DNA of 39,012 nt from contig NZ_JAEQAZ010000071.1 in NCBI RefSeq assembly GCF_016654115.1, positions 1 through 39,012 on the forward strand. The letters run 5' to 3'. Positions 31,339-38,987 of this stretch are shown here, piece after piece (the stretch's first letter is position 1; each line of letters starts with the position of its first letter). Source of the stretch: Streptomyces sp. MBT53. GTDB taxonomy: Bacteria; Actinomycetota; Actinomycetes; Streptomycetales; Streptomycetaceae. Made by a program: the position numbers and the translations under genes. A model generated the notes under the pieces. That model had not been told where the DNA came from, ran no database searches, and saw nothing but the letters and a program-made list of their open reading frames with translations.

Positions 31339-32373
31339 TTACACCGCCACGTACGTCACCGGCTCGCTCCCCGTCATGGCCTCCGCCTGGCCCAGTTTCA
31401 CCAGTCGGCGTAGGTGCGCCTCCGCCTCGGACACCGCGATGTTCCTTGACGGGAAGGGGATTTGGGCCCAGGGACGGTTCCACTCCATGCGCTCGGCGAC
31501 CTGCCAGGCGGTGAGGGGTTCGGAGAGGAGGGTGAGGAGGCCGGTGAGGCGGTCCTCGTGGTGGGTGAGCAACTCCCGTACGCGGCCCGGCGCGTCGGTG
31601 AAGGTGTGCTGGTGGGCCGGGAGTACTTCGGCGGGGGCGAGGCGGCCGATCCGCTCCAGGGAGTCGAGGTAGTCGCCGAGGGGGTCGGCGATCGTCGTGT
31701 CGTCCGGGTCCTCGTACAGGCCGATGTGCGGGGTGATCCGGGGGAGGAGGTGGTCGCCGGAGAACAGGCGGCCGTGGCCCGGGAGTTGGGCCGGGTGGTC
31801 CTCCTCCAGGTGCAGGCAGACATGGCCCGGCGTGTGGCCCGGGGTCCAGATCGCGCGCAGCCTTCGGCCCGCCAGGTCGAGGAGTTCGCCGGGGACGATC
31901 TCCCGGTCGGGCAGCGCGGGCGCGAGGCCGGGGACACTGCGCGGGCGGGCCGCCCGGAGCGGGGCCAGGTGTTCCTCGGGAGCGCCGGCCGCCGCGAGCT
32001 TCGCGGTCATGTACGTCAGCCAGCGGCCCGGTTCGGTGGAGCGGGCCCGCCGGACGATCGCCGTGTCCGCCGCGTGCATCGCGAGCCACGCCCCGGACGC
32101 CTCGCGCACCCGCCCGGACAGGCCGTGGTGGTCGGGGTGGTGGTGGGTGACGATCACGCCGTGCACCTCGCCGACGTGCGTACCGCAGGCCTCAAGGCCC
32201 GTCACGAGCGTGTCCCAGGACGTCGGGTCGTCCCAGCCCGTGTCGACCAGGACCGGGCCGCGGTCGGTGTCGACGACGTAGACGAGTGTGGTCCCAAGTG
32301 GGTTGTCGGGGATGGGGACTTCGATGGAACGAACACCGCCGCCGTGGTCGTGGACCTGCCCCGTGGACGTCAT
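31339..32373 (-). CDS. MBL-fold metallo-hydrolase with winged-helix C-terminus
   Basis: A 344-residue metalloenzyme. The metal motif HHHPDH (77-82) fits HxHxDH, with a second His in GHTPGHVCLH (about residues 185-194) and Asp in FSGDHLLP. The last 60 residues (LTAWQVAERM, then SEAEAHLRRLVKLGQAEA) form the BLACT_WH-type helical addition seen in many lactamase-B relatives. Substrates could be thioesters or lactones, for example acyl-CoA thioesters. The ATG at 32373 has GGGGAG close upstream; an ATG at 32418 is in frame but has no site. It is divergent from the aldehyde dehydrogenase gene, whose leader holds the shared palindrome; a TATAGT (32401-32406, minus) may be its -10. Confidence 0.87.
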   Translation of the reverse strand: MTSTGQVHDHGGGVRSIEVPIPDNPLGTTLVYVVDTDRGPVLVDTGWDDPTSWDTLVTGLEACGTHVGEVHGVIVTHHHPDHHGLSGRVREASGAWLAMHAADTAIVRRARSTEPGRWLTYMTAKLAAAGAPEEHLAPLRAARPRSVPGLAPALPDREIVPGELLDLAGRRLRAIWTPGHTPGHVCLHLEEDHPAQLPGHGRLFSGDHLLPRITPHIGLYEDPDDTTIADPLGDYLDSLERIGRLAPAEVLPAHQHTFTDAPGRVRELLTHHEDRLTGLLTLLSEPLTAWQVAERMEWNRPWAQIPFPSRNIAVSEAEAHLRRLVKLGQAEAMTGSEPVTYVAV

Positions 32374-32447
32374 GGACTCCCCAATCGCCGCCTTCCGGCC
32401 ACTATACGTGGACTCCATCGACCGGAACTGGTATTCAGTCCTCGTAT

Positions 32448-32462
32448 CTGATGGATCGTCAG
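32448..32462. promoter_or_regulatory. Palindrome CTGATGGATCGTCAG in the aldehyde dehydrogenase leader
   Basis: This 15-mer differs from the one before the P450 (17309-17323) at a single base and ends 39 bp before the ATG at 32502. It has arms CTGA/TCAG and a near-symmetric core. It lies in the divergent gap with the MBL gene, so both directions could be affected. Confidence 0.5.
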
Positions 32463-32501
32463 ACAGCGATCCAGGCAGCGGGACCGGGGAGGCGTTCGGC
32501 C

Positions 32502-33959
32502 ATGACGGAGCTCGTGGAACACCGACAGCTGTTCATCGGCGGGGAGTTGACCGATCCCCTGGGCAAGGACGTCATCGAGGTGATCTCCCCGCACACGGAA
32601 GAGGTCATCGGACGCGTCCCGCACGCGTCGCGGGAGGACGTGGACCGCGCGGTAGCCGTGGCCCGCCAGGCCTTCGACGAGGGGCCCTGGCCGCGTATGA
32701 CCCTCGACGAACGGATCGCGGTCGTCACCCGCATCAAGGACGCGATCGCCGCCCGGTACGAGGAGATCGGCCGCGTCATCTCCTCCGAGAACGGGTCGCC
32801 GTACTCCTGGAGCATCCTCGGGCAGGCCCTCGGCGCGATGATGGTGTGGGACGCGGCGATCACCGTCGCGAAGAACTTCACCTACGAGGAGTACCGCGAC
32901 GGTGTTCTCGGCAAGATCCTCGTACGGCGGGAGCCAGTTGGCGTGGTGGCGGCCGTAGTGCCGTGGAACGTGCCGCAGTTCGTGGCCGCCGCCAAGCTCG
33001 CGCCCGCGCTGCTCACCGGCTGCACGGTGATCCTGAAGCCGTCGCCCGAATCGCCCCTGGACGCCTATCTGTTGGGCGAGATCACCAAGGAGGCGGGGCT
33101 GCCGGACGGCGTCCTGTCGATCCTCCCCGCCGACCGCGAGGTCAGCGAGTACCTGGTCGGACACCCCGGCATCGACAAGATCTCCTTCACCGGCTCGGTC
33201 GCGGCCGGCAAGCGCGTGATGGAGGTCGCCGCCCGTCATCTCACCCGCGTGACACTGGAGTTGGGCGGCAAGTCGGCGGCGATCGTCCTGCCCGACGCGG
33301 ACATCACGACGTTCGTCCCCGGCATCGTCTCGGCGGCCTGGATGAACAACGGCCAGGCGTGCGTCGCCCAGACCCGCATCCTCGTACCCCGCTCGCGCTA
33401 CGACGAGTTCGCGGACGCCTTCGCGGCGGCGGCGAGCGCCCTCGTCGTCGGCGACCCGCTCGACCCGGCCACCCAGGTCGGCCCGCTGGTCGCCAAGCGC
33501 CAGCAGCAGCGCAACCTCGACTACATCCGCATCGGCCAGGAGGAGGGCGCCAAGATCCTTACGGGCGGCGGCCGTCCACCCGGCCTCGACCGCGGCTGGT
33601 ACGTGGAGCCGACCCTCTTCGGAGACGTCGACAACTCGATGCGCATCGCCCGCGAGGAGATCTTCGGCCCGGTCATCTGCCTGCTCCCGTACGGCGACGA
33701 GACCGAGGCCGTGAAGATCGCGAACGACTCCGACTACGGACTGAGCGGCAGCGTGTGGACGGGCGACATCGCCCACGGCATCGACATCGCCCGCCAGGTC
33801 CGCACCGGCACCTACAACGTCAACACCTTCAGCCTCGACATGCTCGGTCCCTTCGGCGGCTACAAGAACAGCGGTCTGGGGCGGGAGTTCGGGCCCGAGG
33901 GCTTCTCCGAGTTCCTCGAACACAAGATGATCCACCTGCCCGCCGGCTGGGAGGGGTGA
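32502..33959 (+). CDS. NAD(P)-dependent aldehyde dehydrogenase
   Basis: A 485-residue ALDH-superfamily enzyme. The active site has Asn156 in PWNVPQF, the general base Glu253 in LELGGKS and the catalytic Cys287 in NNGQACVAQ, with the C-terminal GPFGGYKNSGLGREFG loop. It converts an aldehyde to an acid; with a CYP125-like P450 in the regulon, a steroid or terpenoid aldehyde produced in terminal methyl oxidation is an attractive substrate (inference). The ATG at 32502 has GGGGAGG 9 nt upstream; an upstream in-frame ATG at 32451 lies inside the palindrome and is rejected. The ferredoxin gene starts 7 bp after its stop. Confidence 0.92.
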   Translation: MTELVEHRQLFIGGELTDPLGKDVIEVISPHTEEVIGRVPHASREDVDRAVAVARQAFDEGPWPRMTLDERIAVVTRIKDAIAARYEEIGRVISSENGSPYSWSILGQALGAMMVWDAAITVAKNFTYEEYRDGVLGKILVRREPVGVVAAVVPWNVPQFVAAAKLAPALLTGCTVILKPSPESPLDAYLLGEITKEAGLPDGVLSILPADREVSEYLVGHPGIDKISFTGSVAAGKRVMEVAARHLTRVTLELGGKSAAIVLPDADITTFVPGIVSAAWMNNGQACVAQTRILVPRSRYDEFADAFAAAASALVVGDPLDPATQVGPLVAKRQQQRNLDYIRIGQEEGAKILTGGGRPPGLDRGWYVEPTLFGDVDNSMRIAREEIFGPVICLLPYGDETEAVKIANDSDYGLSGSVWTGDIAHGIDIARQVRTGTYNVNTFSLDMLGPFGGYKNSGLGREFGPEGFSEFLEHKMIHLPAGWEG

Positions 33960-33966
33960 CCGGGCG

Positions 33967-34200
33967 ATGGGCGACCGCTGGCAGGTCGAGGTCGACCGGT
34001 CCGTCTGCATCGGCTCGGCCCAGTGCGTCCACCAGGCCCCCGACCGCTTCCGCCTCGACTCGGCCATGCAGTCCCACCCGGCCGAACCGGAGACCGACGC
34101 CAACGAGCGGATCCTCGCGGCGGCCGAGGGCTGCCCGGTGGAGGCCATCATGATCACGCTGCTGGGCAGCGGGGAGCCGGTGTTCCCGCCGGAGGAGTAA
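33967..34200 (+). CDS. 3Fe-4S-type ferredoxin of the P450 kind
   Basis: A 77-residue ferredoxin. Cluster ligands are Cys14, Cys20 (CIGSAQC) and Cys56 (GCPVEAI); the second usual Cys is replaced, giving the pattern of [3Fe-4S] ferredoxins that feed P450s. It is cotranscribed with the aldehyde dehydrogenase. No P450 is adjacent, so it may supply electrons to the CYP125-like enzyme 16 kb away, which has no ferredoxin of its own in view. No ferredoxin reductase is seen. Ends 23 bp before the convergent VapC-like gene. Confidence 0.92.
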   Translation: MGDRWQVEVDRSVCIGSAQCVHQAPDRFRLDSAMQSHPAEPETDANERILAAAEGCPVEAIMITLLGSGEPVFPPEE

Positions 34201-34223
34201 GAGGAGCGTGCGCGGACAGTGGG

Positions 34224-34667
34224 TCAGCCGTCGGCGTCGTCCGGCAGGATGCGGAAGTGCGTGAAAGCACTGCCGACCGGGCGCACGGTGCGGAAGTCTC
34301 TCCGGTCGCGGGTGAGGATGGCGTCGGTGCCGTAGTCGGCGGCCAGGCAGACATTCACGGCGTCGACGAGGTCGAGGTCGAGCGAGTCGTAGCGTGCGCG
34401 TACGGCCAGCGCGGCATCCATGAGGTCGGGCGTGACGTCGGCGAGTACGAGACGCATCTGACGTACCCGGGCGGAGAGTGACCCCAGGATGGCGTCGGCC
34501 GCGCGACGCCCGGCGCGGCTGGTCGCGACCTGATGTACCTCGGTGAGGGTGAGAGGGGTGGCGACCAGGAGGCTGCACTGGTCCGCCGACTTCCGTGCGG
34601 CCTCGTGGTCCGGATCGGAGCGGTTGAAAAGAGTGAGCAGGCCGGACGTATCGGCGACAACGATCAC
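34224..34667 (-). CDS. VapC-like PIN-domain toxin
   Basis: A 147-residue PIN ribonuclease. Acidic residues for metal binding are Asp6 (VADTSG), Glu43 (LTLTEV), Asp102 (LDLVDAV) and Asp121 (LTRDRRDF), the four expected in VapC. Known VapC toxins cut tRNA or rRNA. Its GTG start overlaps the antitoxin stop as GTGA (34664-34667), the usual coupling order in which the antitoxin is made first. Confidence 0.92.
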   Translation of the reverse strand: MIVVADTSGLLTLFNRSDPDHEAARKSADQCSLLVATPLTLTEVHQVATSRAGRRAADAILGSLSARVRQMRLVLADVTPDLMDAALAVRARYDSLDLDLVDAVNVCLAADYGTDAILTRDRRDFRTVRPVGSAFTHFRILPDDADG

Positions 34668-34933
34668 TTGGCACGGTCTCCGTTGCGCCGCTCGCGGGCT
34701 TCGTATCCGCCGGTCACGGCGGCGCGAACGTCGTCCCGGGTGATGAGGCCACCCAGGTCAAAGGTCTCCTCGTCGGTGACGAAAGGCTCGTCCCAAACGC
34801 GAGTGGAGAGCGCGATGCGGTGGATGCCTTCGCGGATTATCTCGGCTTCCGAGATCCCTCTGCGAGCAGCGGTCTCCTTGATCAGAGCGAGATCCTGCTC
34901 GTCCGCGTACACATTGGTGCGCTTCAGTCCCAT
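34664..34933 (-). CDS. Ribbon-helix-helix antitoxin (VapB-like)
   Basis: An 89-residue protein. The N-terminus KRTNVYADEQDLALIKETAARRGISEAEIIREGIHRIA has the ribbon strand and two helices of an RHH DNA-binding domain; the rest is an acidic toxin-neutralising tail (DEPFVTDEETFDLGG). Its ATG at 34933 is followed upstream by a perfect palindrome it likely binds. No strong ribosome site is visible. Confidence 0.9.
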   Translation of the reverse strand: MGLKRTNVYADEQDLALIKETAARRGISEAEIIREGIHRIALSTRVWDEPFVTDEETFDLGGLITRDDVRAAVTGGYEARERRNGDRAK

Positions 34934-34941
34934 GTGGACAT

Positions 34942-34958
34942 GGTACAGGTTGTGTACC
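34942..34958. promoter_or_regulatory. Palindrome GGTACA-N5-TGTACC, toxin-antitoxin operator
   Basis: Perfect 6-bp arms (34942-34947 and 34953-34958) with a GGTTG centre lie 9 bp before the antitoxin ATG. This is the expected position for autorepression by an RHH antitoxin and its toxin complex. Seen directly; binding is inferred. Confidence 0.65.
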
Positions 34959-34969
34959 GCTCGGCGGGA

Positions 34970-35596
34970 TCAGTCGCCGGCCTCTGGATCCGTGAGGTCG
35001 ATAAGACGGCACACCGTCTCGATGTCGATCTTCACCTGCGCGATCGACGCGCGGCCCGACAGCCAGGTGATCAGGGCCGAGTGCCAGGTGTGCTCGATCA
35101 CGCGGACGGCGGAGAGCTGCTCCGGCGTCGGATGCTCCAGGCCCATCGCGTCCAGGATGATCACCGTGGTCTGCCGGGAGACCTGGTCGACCTCGGGGGA
35201 GACGCTGCGGTCCGCGAAGGTCAGCGCGCGGACCATCGCGTCGGCGAGATGCGGCTCCCGCTGGAGCGCGCGGAAGGCCCGCATCAGGGTCTCCGCGACC
35301 CGCTCGGCCGCCGTCTCGCCGCCCGGCGGCTTCTTGCGGAGCGTGCCGTGCATGTGCTCCAACTGGTCCTGCATCGTGGCGACCAGGAGATGCACCTTGG
35401 ACGGGAAGTACCGGTACAGCGTGCCGAGCGCGACCTGCGAGGACTCCGCGACCTCCCGCATCTGCACGGCGTCGAAACCACCCCGGCTCGCCAACTGCGC
35501 GCTCGCGTGCAGGATGCGGCGCCGGCGCGCCTCCTGCCGCTCGGTGAGGGGCGGCGAGGTCCGCGCAGTGGCTTCGGGCTTGGCTTCCACTGGCAT
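34970..35596 (-). CDS. KstR-like TetR-family regulator
   Basis: A 208-residue TetR regulator. The HTH is GGFDAVQMREVAESSQVALGTLYRYFPSKVHLL (residues 39-71), nearly the same as my recollection of mycobacterial KstR (YDAVQMREVADRADVAVGTLYRYFPSKVHLL), and the ligand-domain segments LADAMVRALTFADRSVSPEVDQV and TWHSALITWLSGRAS also match it. KstR represses cholesterol-degradation genes and is released by a steroid CoA thioester. Candidate sites are at 17171, 17274 and 35751. Its own start is 154 bp from the last, so autoregulation is possible. The ligand here is inferred, not shown. Confidence 0.87.
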   Translation of the reverse strand: MPVEAKPEATARTSPPLTERQEARRRRILHASAQLASRGGFDAVQMREVAESSQVALGTLYRYFPSKVHLLVATMQDQLEHMHGTLRKKPPGGETAAERVAETLMRAFRALQREPHLADAMVRALTFADRSVSPEVDQVSRQTTVIILDAMGLEHPTPEQLSAVRVIEHTWHSALITWLSGRASIAQVKIDIETVCRLIDLTDPEAGD

Positions 35597-35750
35597 GGCT
35601 CCCGTTCCGTGACTGCTTCCGTGACTGTCGGTGAGGGCGGGTGATCGGACCGATCATGGCAGGGTCTCGGCCGTGGTGTGAATCACCTGATCCACTTCTC
35701 ACAGCGCCCGTACCGGCCGGTAGATTCAGAACCTCCTGGACGATCAAGTC

Positions 35751-35768
35751 TGAAACTTGTTCTAGATT
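35751..35768. promoter_or_regulatory. KstR-like operator overlapping promoter of the GT operon
   Basis: TGAAACTTGTTCTA (35751-35764) matches TnnAACnnGTTnnA at every defined position. It overlaps a TAGATT -10 box (35763-35768) facing the glycosyltransferase gene at 35819. A bound TetR would block the polymerase. The -35 match is poor (TGGACG at 20 bp). The site also lies between that operon and the KstR-like gene. Confidence 0.7.
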
Positions 35769-35818
35769 AGCGTCCCGGCGTAATCTCGCGGGACAGTGCA
35801 GGCAGAAGGGGGCTCAGA

Positions 35819-37186
35819 GTGACCGCTGAGGCCAGTCAGGCGGGTCCCCAGGAGGACTCGGCCGCCGACGGCGAGCGACCGCTCCGTATCGCACTCCTCA
35901 CCTATAAAGGGAACCCGTTCTGCGGCGGCCAGGGCGTCTACGTCCGCCATCTCTCCCGCGAACTGGCCCGCCTCGGACACCGCGTCGAGGTCATCGGCTC
36001 CCAGCCGTACCCGGTCCTCGACGAGGGCTACGACGGCATCTCCCTCACCGAGCTGCCCTCGCTCGACCTGTACCGCTCCCCGGACCCCTTCCGCACCCCG
36101 AAGCGCGACGAGTACCGGGACTGGATCGACGCGCTCGAAGTAGCGACGATGTGGACCGGCGGCTTCCCGGAACCCCTCACCTTCTCTCTCCGCGCCCGCC
36201 GCCATCTCCGCGCCAGACGCGGCGAGTTCGACGTCGTGCACGACAACCAGACGCTGGGTTACGGGTTGTTGGGGGATGTCGGCGCGCCGCTCGTCACGAC
36301 GATCCATCACCCCATCACCGTGGACCGGCAGTTGGAGCTTGACGCGGCGGAGACCTGGCGCCAACGGATGTCCAAGCGCCGCTGGTACGCCTTCACGCGG
36401 ATGCAGAAGCGCGTCGCCCGCCGTCTGCCCTCCGTCCTCACCGTCTCCGGCACCTCCCGCCAGGAGATCGTCGACCACCTCGGCGTCCGCGACGACCGCA
36501 TCCACGTCGTCCACATCGGCGCCGACACCGACCAGTTCTCCCCGGACCCCGCCGTCCCCCAGGTACCGGGCCGGATCGTCACCACGTCCAGCGCGGACGT
36601 CCCCCTCAAGGGCCTCGTGTTCCTCGTCGAGGCATTGGCGAAGGTCCGCACCGAACACCCCGACGCCCACCTGATCGTCGTAGGCAAACGCCCCACTGAG
36701 GGCCCGGTCGCCCAGGCCGTCGAGCGCTACGGCCTCGAAGGCGCCGTCGAGTTCGTCAAGGGCATTTCCGACGCCGAACTCGTCGACCTGGTCCGCTCGG
36801 CGGAGGTCGCGTGCGTGCCCTCGCTGTACGAGGGCTTCTCGCTCCCGGCGGCGGAGGCGATGGCCACGGGGACGCCGCTCGTCGCGACGACCGGCGGGGC
36901 GATCCCGGAGGTCGCCGGGCGCGACGGCGAGACGTGCCTGGCGGTGCCGCCGGGGGATCCGGGCGCGCTGGCGACCGCCCTGAGCCGCCTGCTGGCCGAC
37001 CCGGAGTTGCGGGTACGGCTCGGCCGGGCGGGCCGGGAACGCGTTCTCGCCCGCTTCACCTGGGCCAAGGCCGCCGAGGGCACGGCGGCCAGGTACCGCG
37101 AGGCGATCGCGGGCCGTACGACCTCTCCATCCCCCTCTCCGACCAGCGTTACCGGCGTCTATCCCGAAAGCAGGGCCACGTGCTGA
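35819..37186 (+). CDS. GT4-family glycosyltransferase
   Basis: A 455-residue GT-B enzyme. The acceptor domain begins RIALLTYKGNPFCGGQGVYVRHLSRELARLGHRVEVIG; the donor domain ends with the GT4 E-x7-E motif (Glu338 and Glu346) in YEGFSLPAAEA, followed by GTPLVATTGGAIPEV. The Pro/Ser-rich tail is short. It should transfer a sugar nucleotide-derived residue to an unknown acceptor on the cytoplasmic side. The GTG at 35819 has AAGGGGG about 6 nt upstream. It overlaps the next gene by 7 bp and has the KstR-like operator before it. The acceptor may be a lipid or terpenoid (inference). Confidence 0.9.
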   Translation: MTAEASQAGPQEDSAADGERPLRIALLTYKGNPFCGGQGVYVRHLSRELARLGHRVEVIGSQPYPVLDEGYDGISLTELPSLDLYRSPDPFRTPKRDEYRDWIDALEVATMWTGGFPEPLTFSLRARRHLRARRGEFDVVHDNQTLGYGLLGDVGAPLVTTIHHPITVDRQLELDAAETWRQRMSKRRWYAFTRMQKRVARRLPSVLTVSGTSRQEIVDHLGVRDDRIHVVHIGADTDQFSPDPAVPQVPGRIVTTSSADVPLKGLVFLVEALAKVRTEHPDAHLIVVGKRPTEGPVAQAVERYGLEGAVEFVKGISDAELVDLVRSAEVACVPSLYEGFSLPAAEAMATGTPLVATTGGAIPEVAGRDGETCLAVPPGDPGALATALSRLLADPELRVRLGRAGRERVLARFTWAKAAEGTAARYREAIAGRTTSPSPSPTSVTGVYPESRATC

Positions 37187-37914
37187 CCGTCGACTTCTCC
37201 CGGTTCCCGCTCGCCCCTGGCGACCGTGTCCTGGACCTCGGGTGCGGTGCCGGGCGGCACGCGTTCGAGTGTTATCGGCGAGGGGCACAGGTCGTCGCCC
37301 TCGACCAGAACGCCGAGGAGATCCGCGAGGTCGCCAAGTGGTTCGCGGCGATGAAGGAGGCCGGCGAGGCCCCGGCCGGCGCCACCGCGACCGCGATGGA
37401 GGGCGACGCGCTCCAACTCCCGTTCCCCGACGAGTCGTTCGACGTCGTGATCATCTCCGAGGTGATGGAGCACATCCCGGACGACAAGGGCGTGCTCGCC
37501 GAGATGGTGCGGGTCCTGAAGCCCGGCGGCCGGATCGCCATCACCGTCCCGCGCTACGGCCCCGAGAAGGTCTGCTGGGCGCTCTCCGACGCCTACCACG
37601 AGGTCGAGGGCGGCCACATCCGCATCTACAAGGCGGACGAACTCCTCGCCAAGATCCGCGAGGCGGGCCTCCAGCCGTACGGCACCCATCACGCGCACGG
37701 GCTGCACTCGCCGTACTGGTGGCTGAAGTGCGCGTTCGGCGTGGACAACGACAAGGCGCTGCCGGTGCAGGCGTACCACAAGCTCCTGGTCTGGGACATC
37801 ATGAAGAAACCCCTCGCCACCCGGGTCGCCGAACAGGCGCTCAACCCGCTGATCGGCAAGAGCTTCGTGGCCTACGCGACCAAGCCGCACCTCCCCCTGG
37901 CGGAAGCCAAGTGA
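37180..37914 (+). CDS. Class I SAM-dependent methyltransferase
   Basis: A 244-residue enzyme. Motif I is VLDLGCGAGRH (residues 17-27), motif II VVALDQNAEEI, motif III VIISEVMEHIPD, then MVRVLKPGGRIAITVPRYGPEK as in small-molecule O/C-methyltransferases of the UbiE/Methyltransf_11 group. The C-terminal substrate cap (GGHIRIYKADELLAKIREAGLQP and HGLHSPYWWLKCAFGVDND) is typical of lipid or sugar-lipid enzymes. The GTG at 37180 overlaps the GT4 stop by 7 bp, and the next gene overlaps its own stop as GTGA, so all three are coupled. Confidence 0.9.
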   Translation: MLTVDFSRFPLAPGDRVLDLGCGAGRHAFECYRRGAQVVALDQNAEEIREVAKWFAAMKEAGEAPAGATATAMEGDALQLPFPDESFDVVIISEVMEHIPDDKGVLAEMVRVLKPGGRIAITVPRYGPEKVCWALSDAYHEVEGGHIRIYKADELLAKIREAGLQPYGTHHAHGLHSPYWWLKCAFGVDNDKALPVQAYHKLLVWDIMKKPLATRVAEQALNPLIGKSFVAYATKPHLPLAEAK

Positions 37915-38978
37915 CCGCTCCCCGGACAGAACACCTCGTCCTGCCCGGGGTCCTCACCGCGGAGGAGGCCGCCGCGACCGTCGCCGGCATCCTCGCCGTG
38001 CAGCGGGAGGACGGGGCGATCCCGTGGTTCCGGGGCCATCACCTCGACCCGTGGGACCACACCGAGGCCGCGATGGCGCTGGACGCGGCGGGCGAACACG
38101 AGGCCGCCGAGCGGGCGTACACCTGGCTCGCCCGGCACCAGAACGAGGACGGCTCCTGGTACGCGGCCTACGCCGACGGCGACGCGCACGACGTCACCGA
38201 CCGGGGCCGCGAGACCAACTTCGTCGCCTACGTGGCCGTGGGCGTGTGGCACCACTACCTCTCGACCGGCGACGACACGTTCCTGGACCGGCTGTGGCCC
38301 ACGGTCTACGCGGCGGTCGAGTTCGTCCTCCGGCTCCAGCAGCCGGGCGGGCAGATCGGCTGGAAGCGGGACGCCGACGGCACGGACACGGCCGACGCGC
38401 TGCTGACCGGTTCCTCCTCGATCCACCAGGCGCTGCGCTGCGCGCTCGCCATCGCCGAACAGCGCGAAGAGCCGCAGCCCGACTGGGAGTTGGCGGTCGG
38501 CGCGCTGCGGCACGCGATCCGCCGCCATCCCGAACGGTTCCTGGACAAGGACCGCTACTCGATGGACTGGTACTACCCGGTCCTGGGCGGCGCGCTGACC
38601 GGTACGGAGGCCAAGTCCCGCGTGGAGGAAGGCTGGACCCGCTTCGTCGTGCCCGGGCTCGGGGTGCGGTGCGTCGTCCCCAACCCCTGGGTCACGGGCG
38701 GCGAGTCCGCCGAACTCGCCCTCGCGCTGTGGGTGTTGGGCGAGTCCGACCGCGCGTTGGAGATCCTCCAGTCGATACAGCACCTGCGCGATGCGGAGAG
38801 CGGGCTGTACTGGACGGGGTACGTCTTCGAGGACGACGCGGTGTGGCCGCGCGAGCTGACGACTTGGACTGCGGGGTCGTTGCTGCTCGCGGTGGCGGCG
38901 CTTGGGGGCCACGACGCGACGTGCGCGGTGTTCGGGGCGGAGCTTTTGCCCTTGGGGCTGGATCCGGATTGTTGTTGA
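37911..38978 (+). CDS. Prenyltransferase/six-hairpin-like alpha-alpha barrel protein with QW motif
   Basis: A 355-residue helical protein. QNEDGSW (residues 77-83) is a QW motif (QxxxGxW) of squalene-hopene cyclases and prenyltransferases, and an internally repeated layout of helix pairs (AAATVAGILAVQREDGAIPW, then ERAYTWLARHQ) fits an alpha-alpha barrel. No cyclase DxDD motif is visible; annotation as prenyltransferase or as a glycoside-processing barrel are both possible. GTG 37911 overlaps the methyltransferase stop as GTGA. The neighbours suggest an enzyme acting on a lipid or terpenoid glycoside. The operon may continue past the window. Confidence 0.75.
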   Translation: MTAPRTEHLVLPGVLTAEEAAATVAGILAVQREDGAIPWFRGHHLDPWDHTEAAMALDAAGEHEAAERAYTWLARHQNEDGSWYAAYADGDAHDVTDRGRETNFVAYVAVGVWHHYLSTGDDTFLDRLWPTVYAAVEFVLRLQQPGGQIGWKRDADGTDTADALLTGSSSIHQALRCALAIAEQREEPQPDWELAVGALRHAIRRHPERFLDKDRYSMDWYYPVLGGALTGTEAKSRVEEGWTRFVVPGLGVRCVVPNPWVTGGESAELALALWVLGESDRALEILQSIQHLRDAESGLYWTGYVFEDDAVWPRELTTWTAGSLLLAVAALGGHDATCAVFGAELLPLGLDPDCC

Positions 38979-38987
38979 GTGCGGGCC

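Noticed and set aside
32399..32440. KstR-like site upstream of the aldehyde dehydrogenase
   Set aside because: The best window, CGGAACTGGTATTC, has at least three mismatches to the consensus; only the shared CTGATGG palindrome is supported there.
32370..34157. 595-residue minus-strand frame opposite the aldehyde dehydrogenase
   Set aside because: Shadow of the dehydrogenase and ferredoxin genes; no ribosome site or domain.
35819..38978. Complete secondary-metabolite gene cluster
   Set aside because: No polyketide, peptide or terpene synthase with its diagnostic motifs is present; three coupled tailoring-like genes alone do not make a cluster call.
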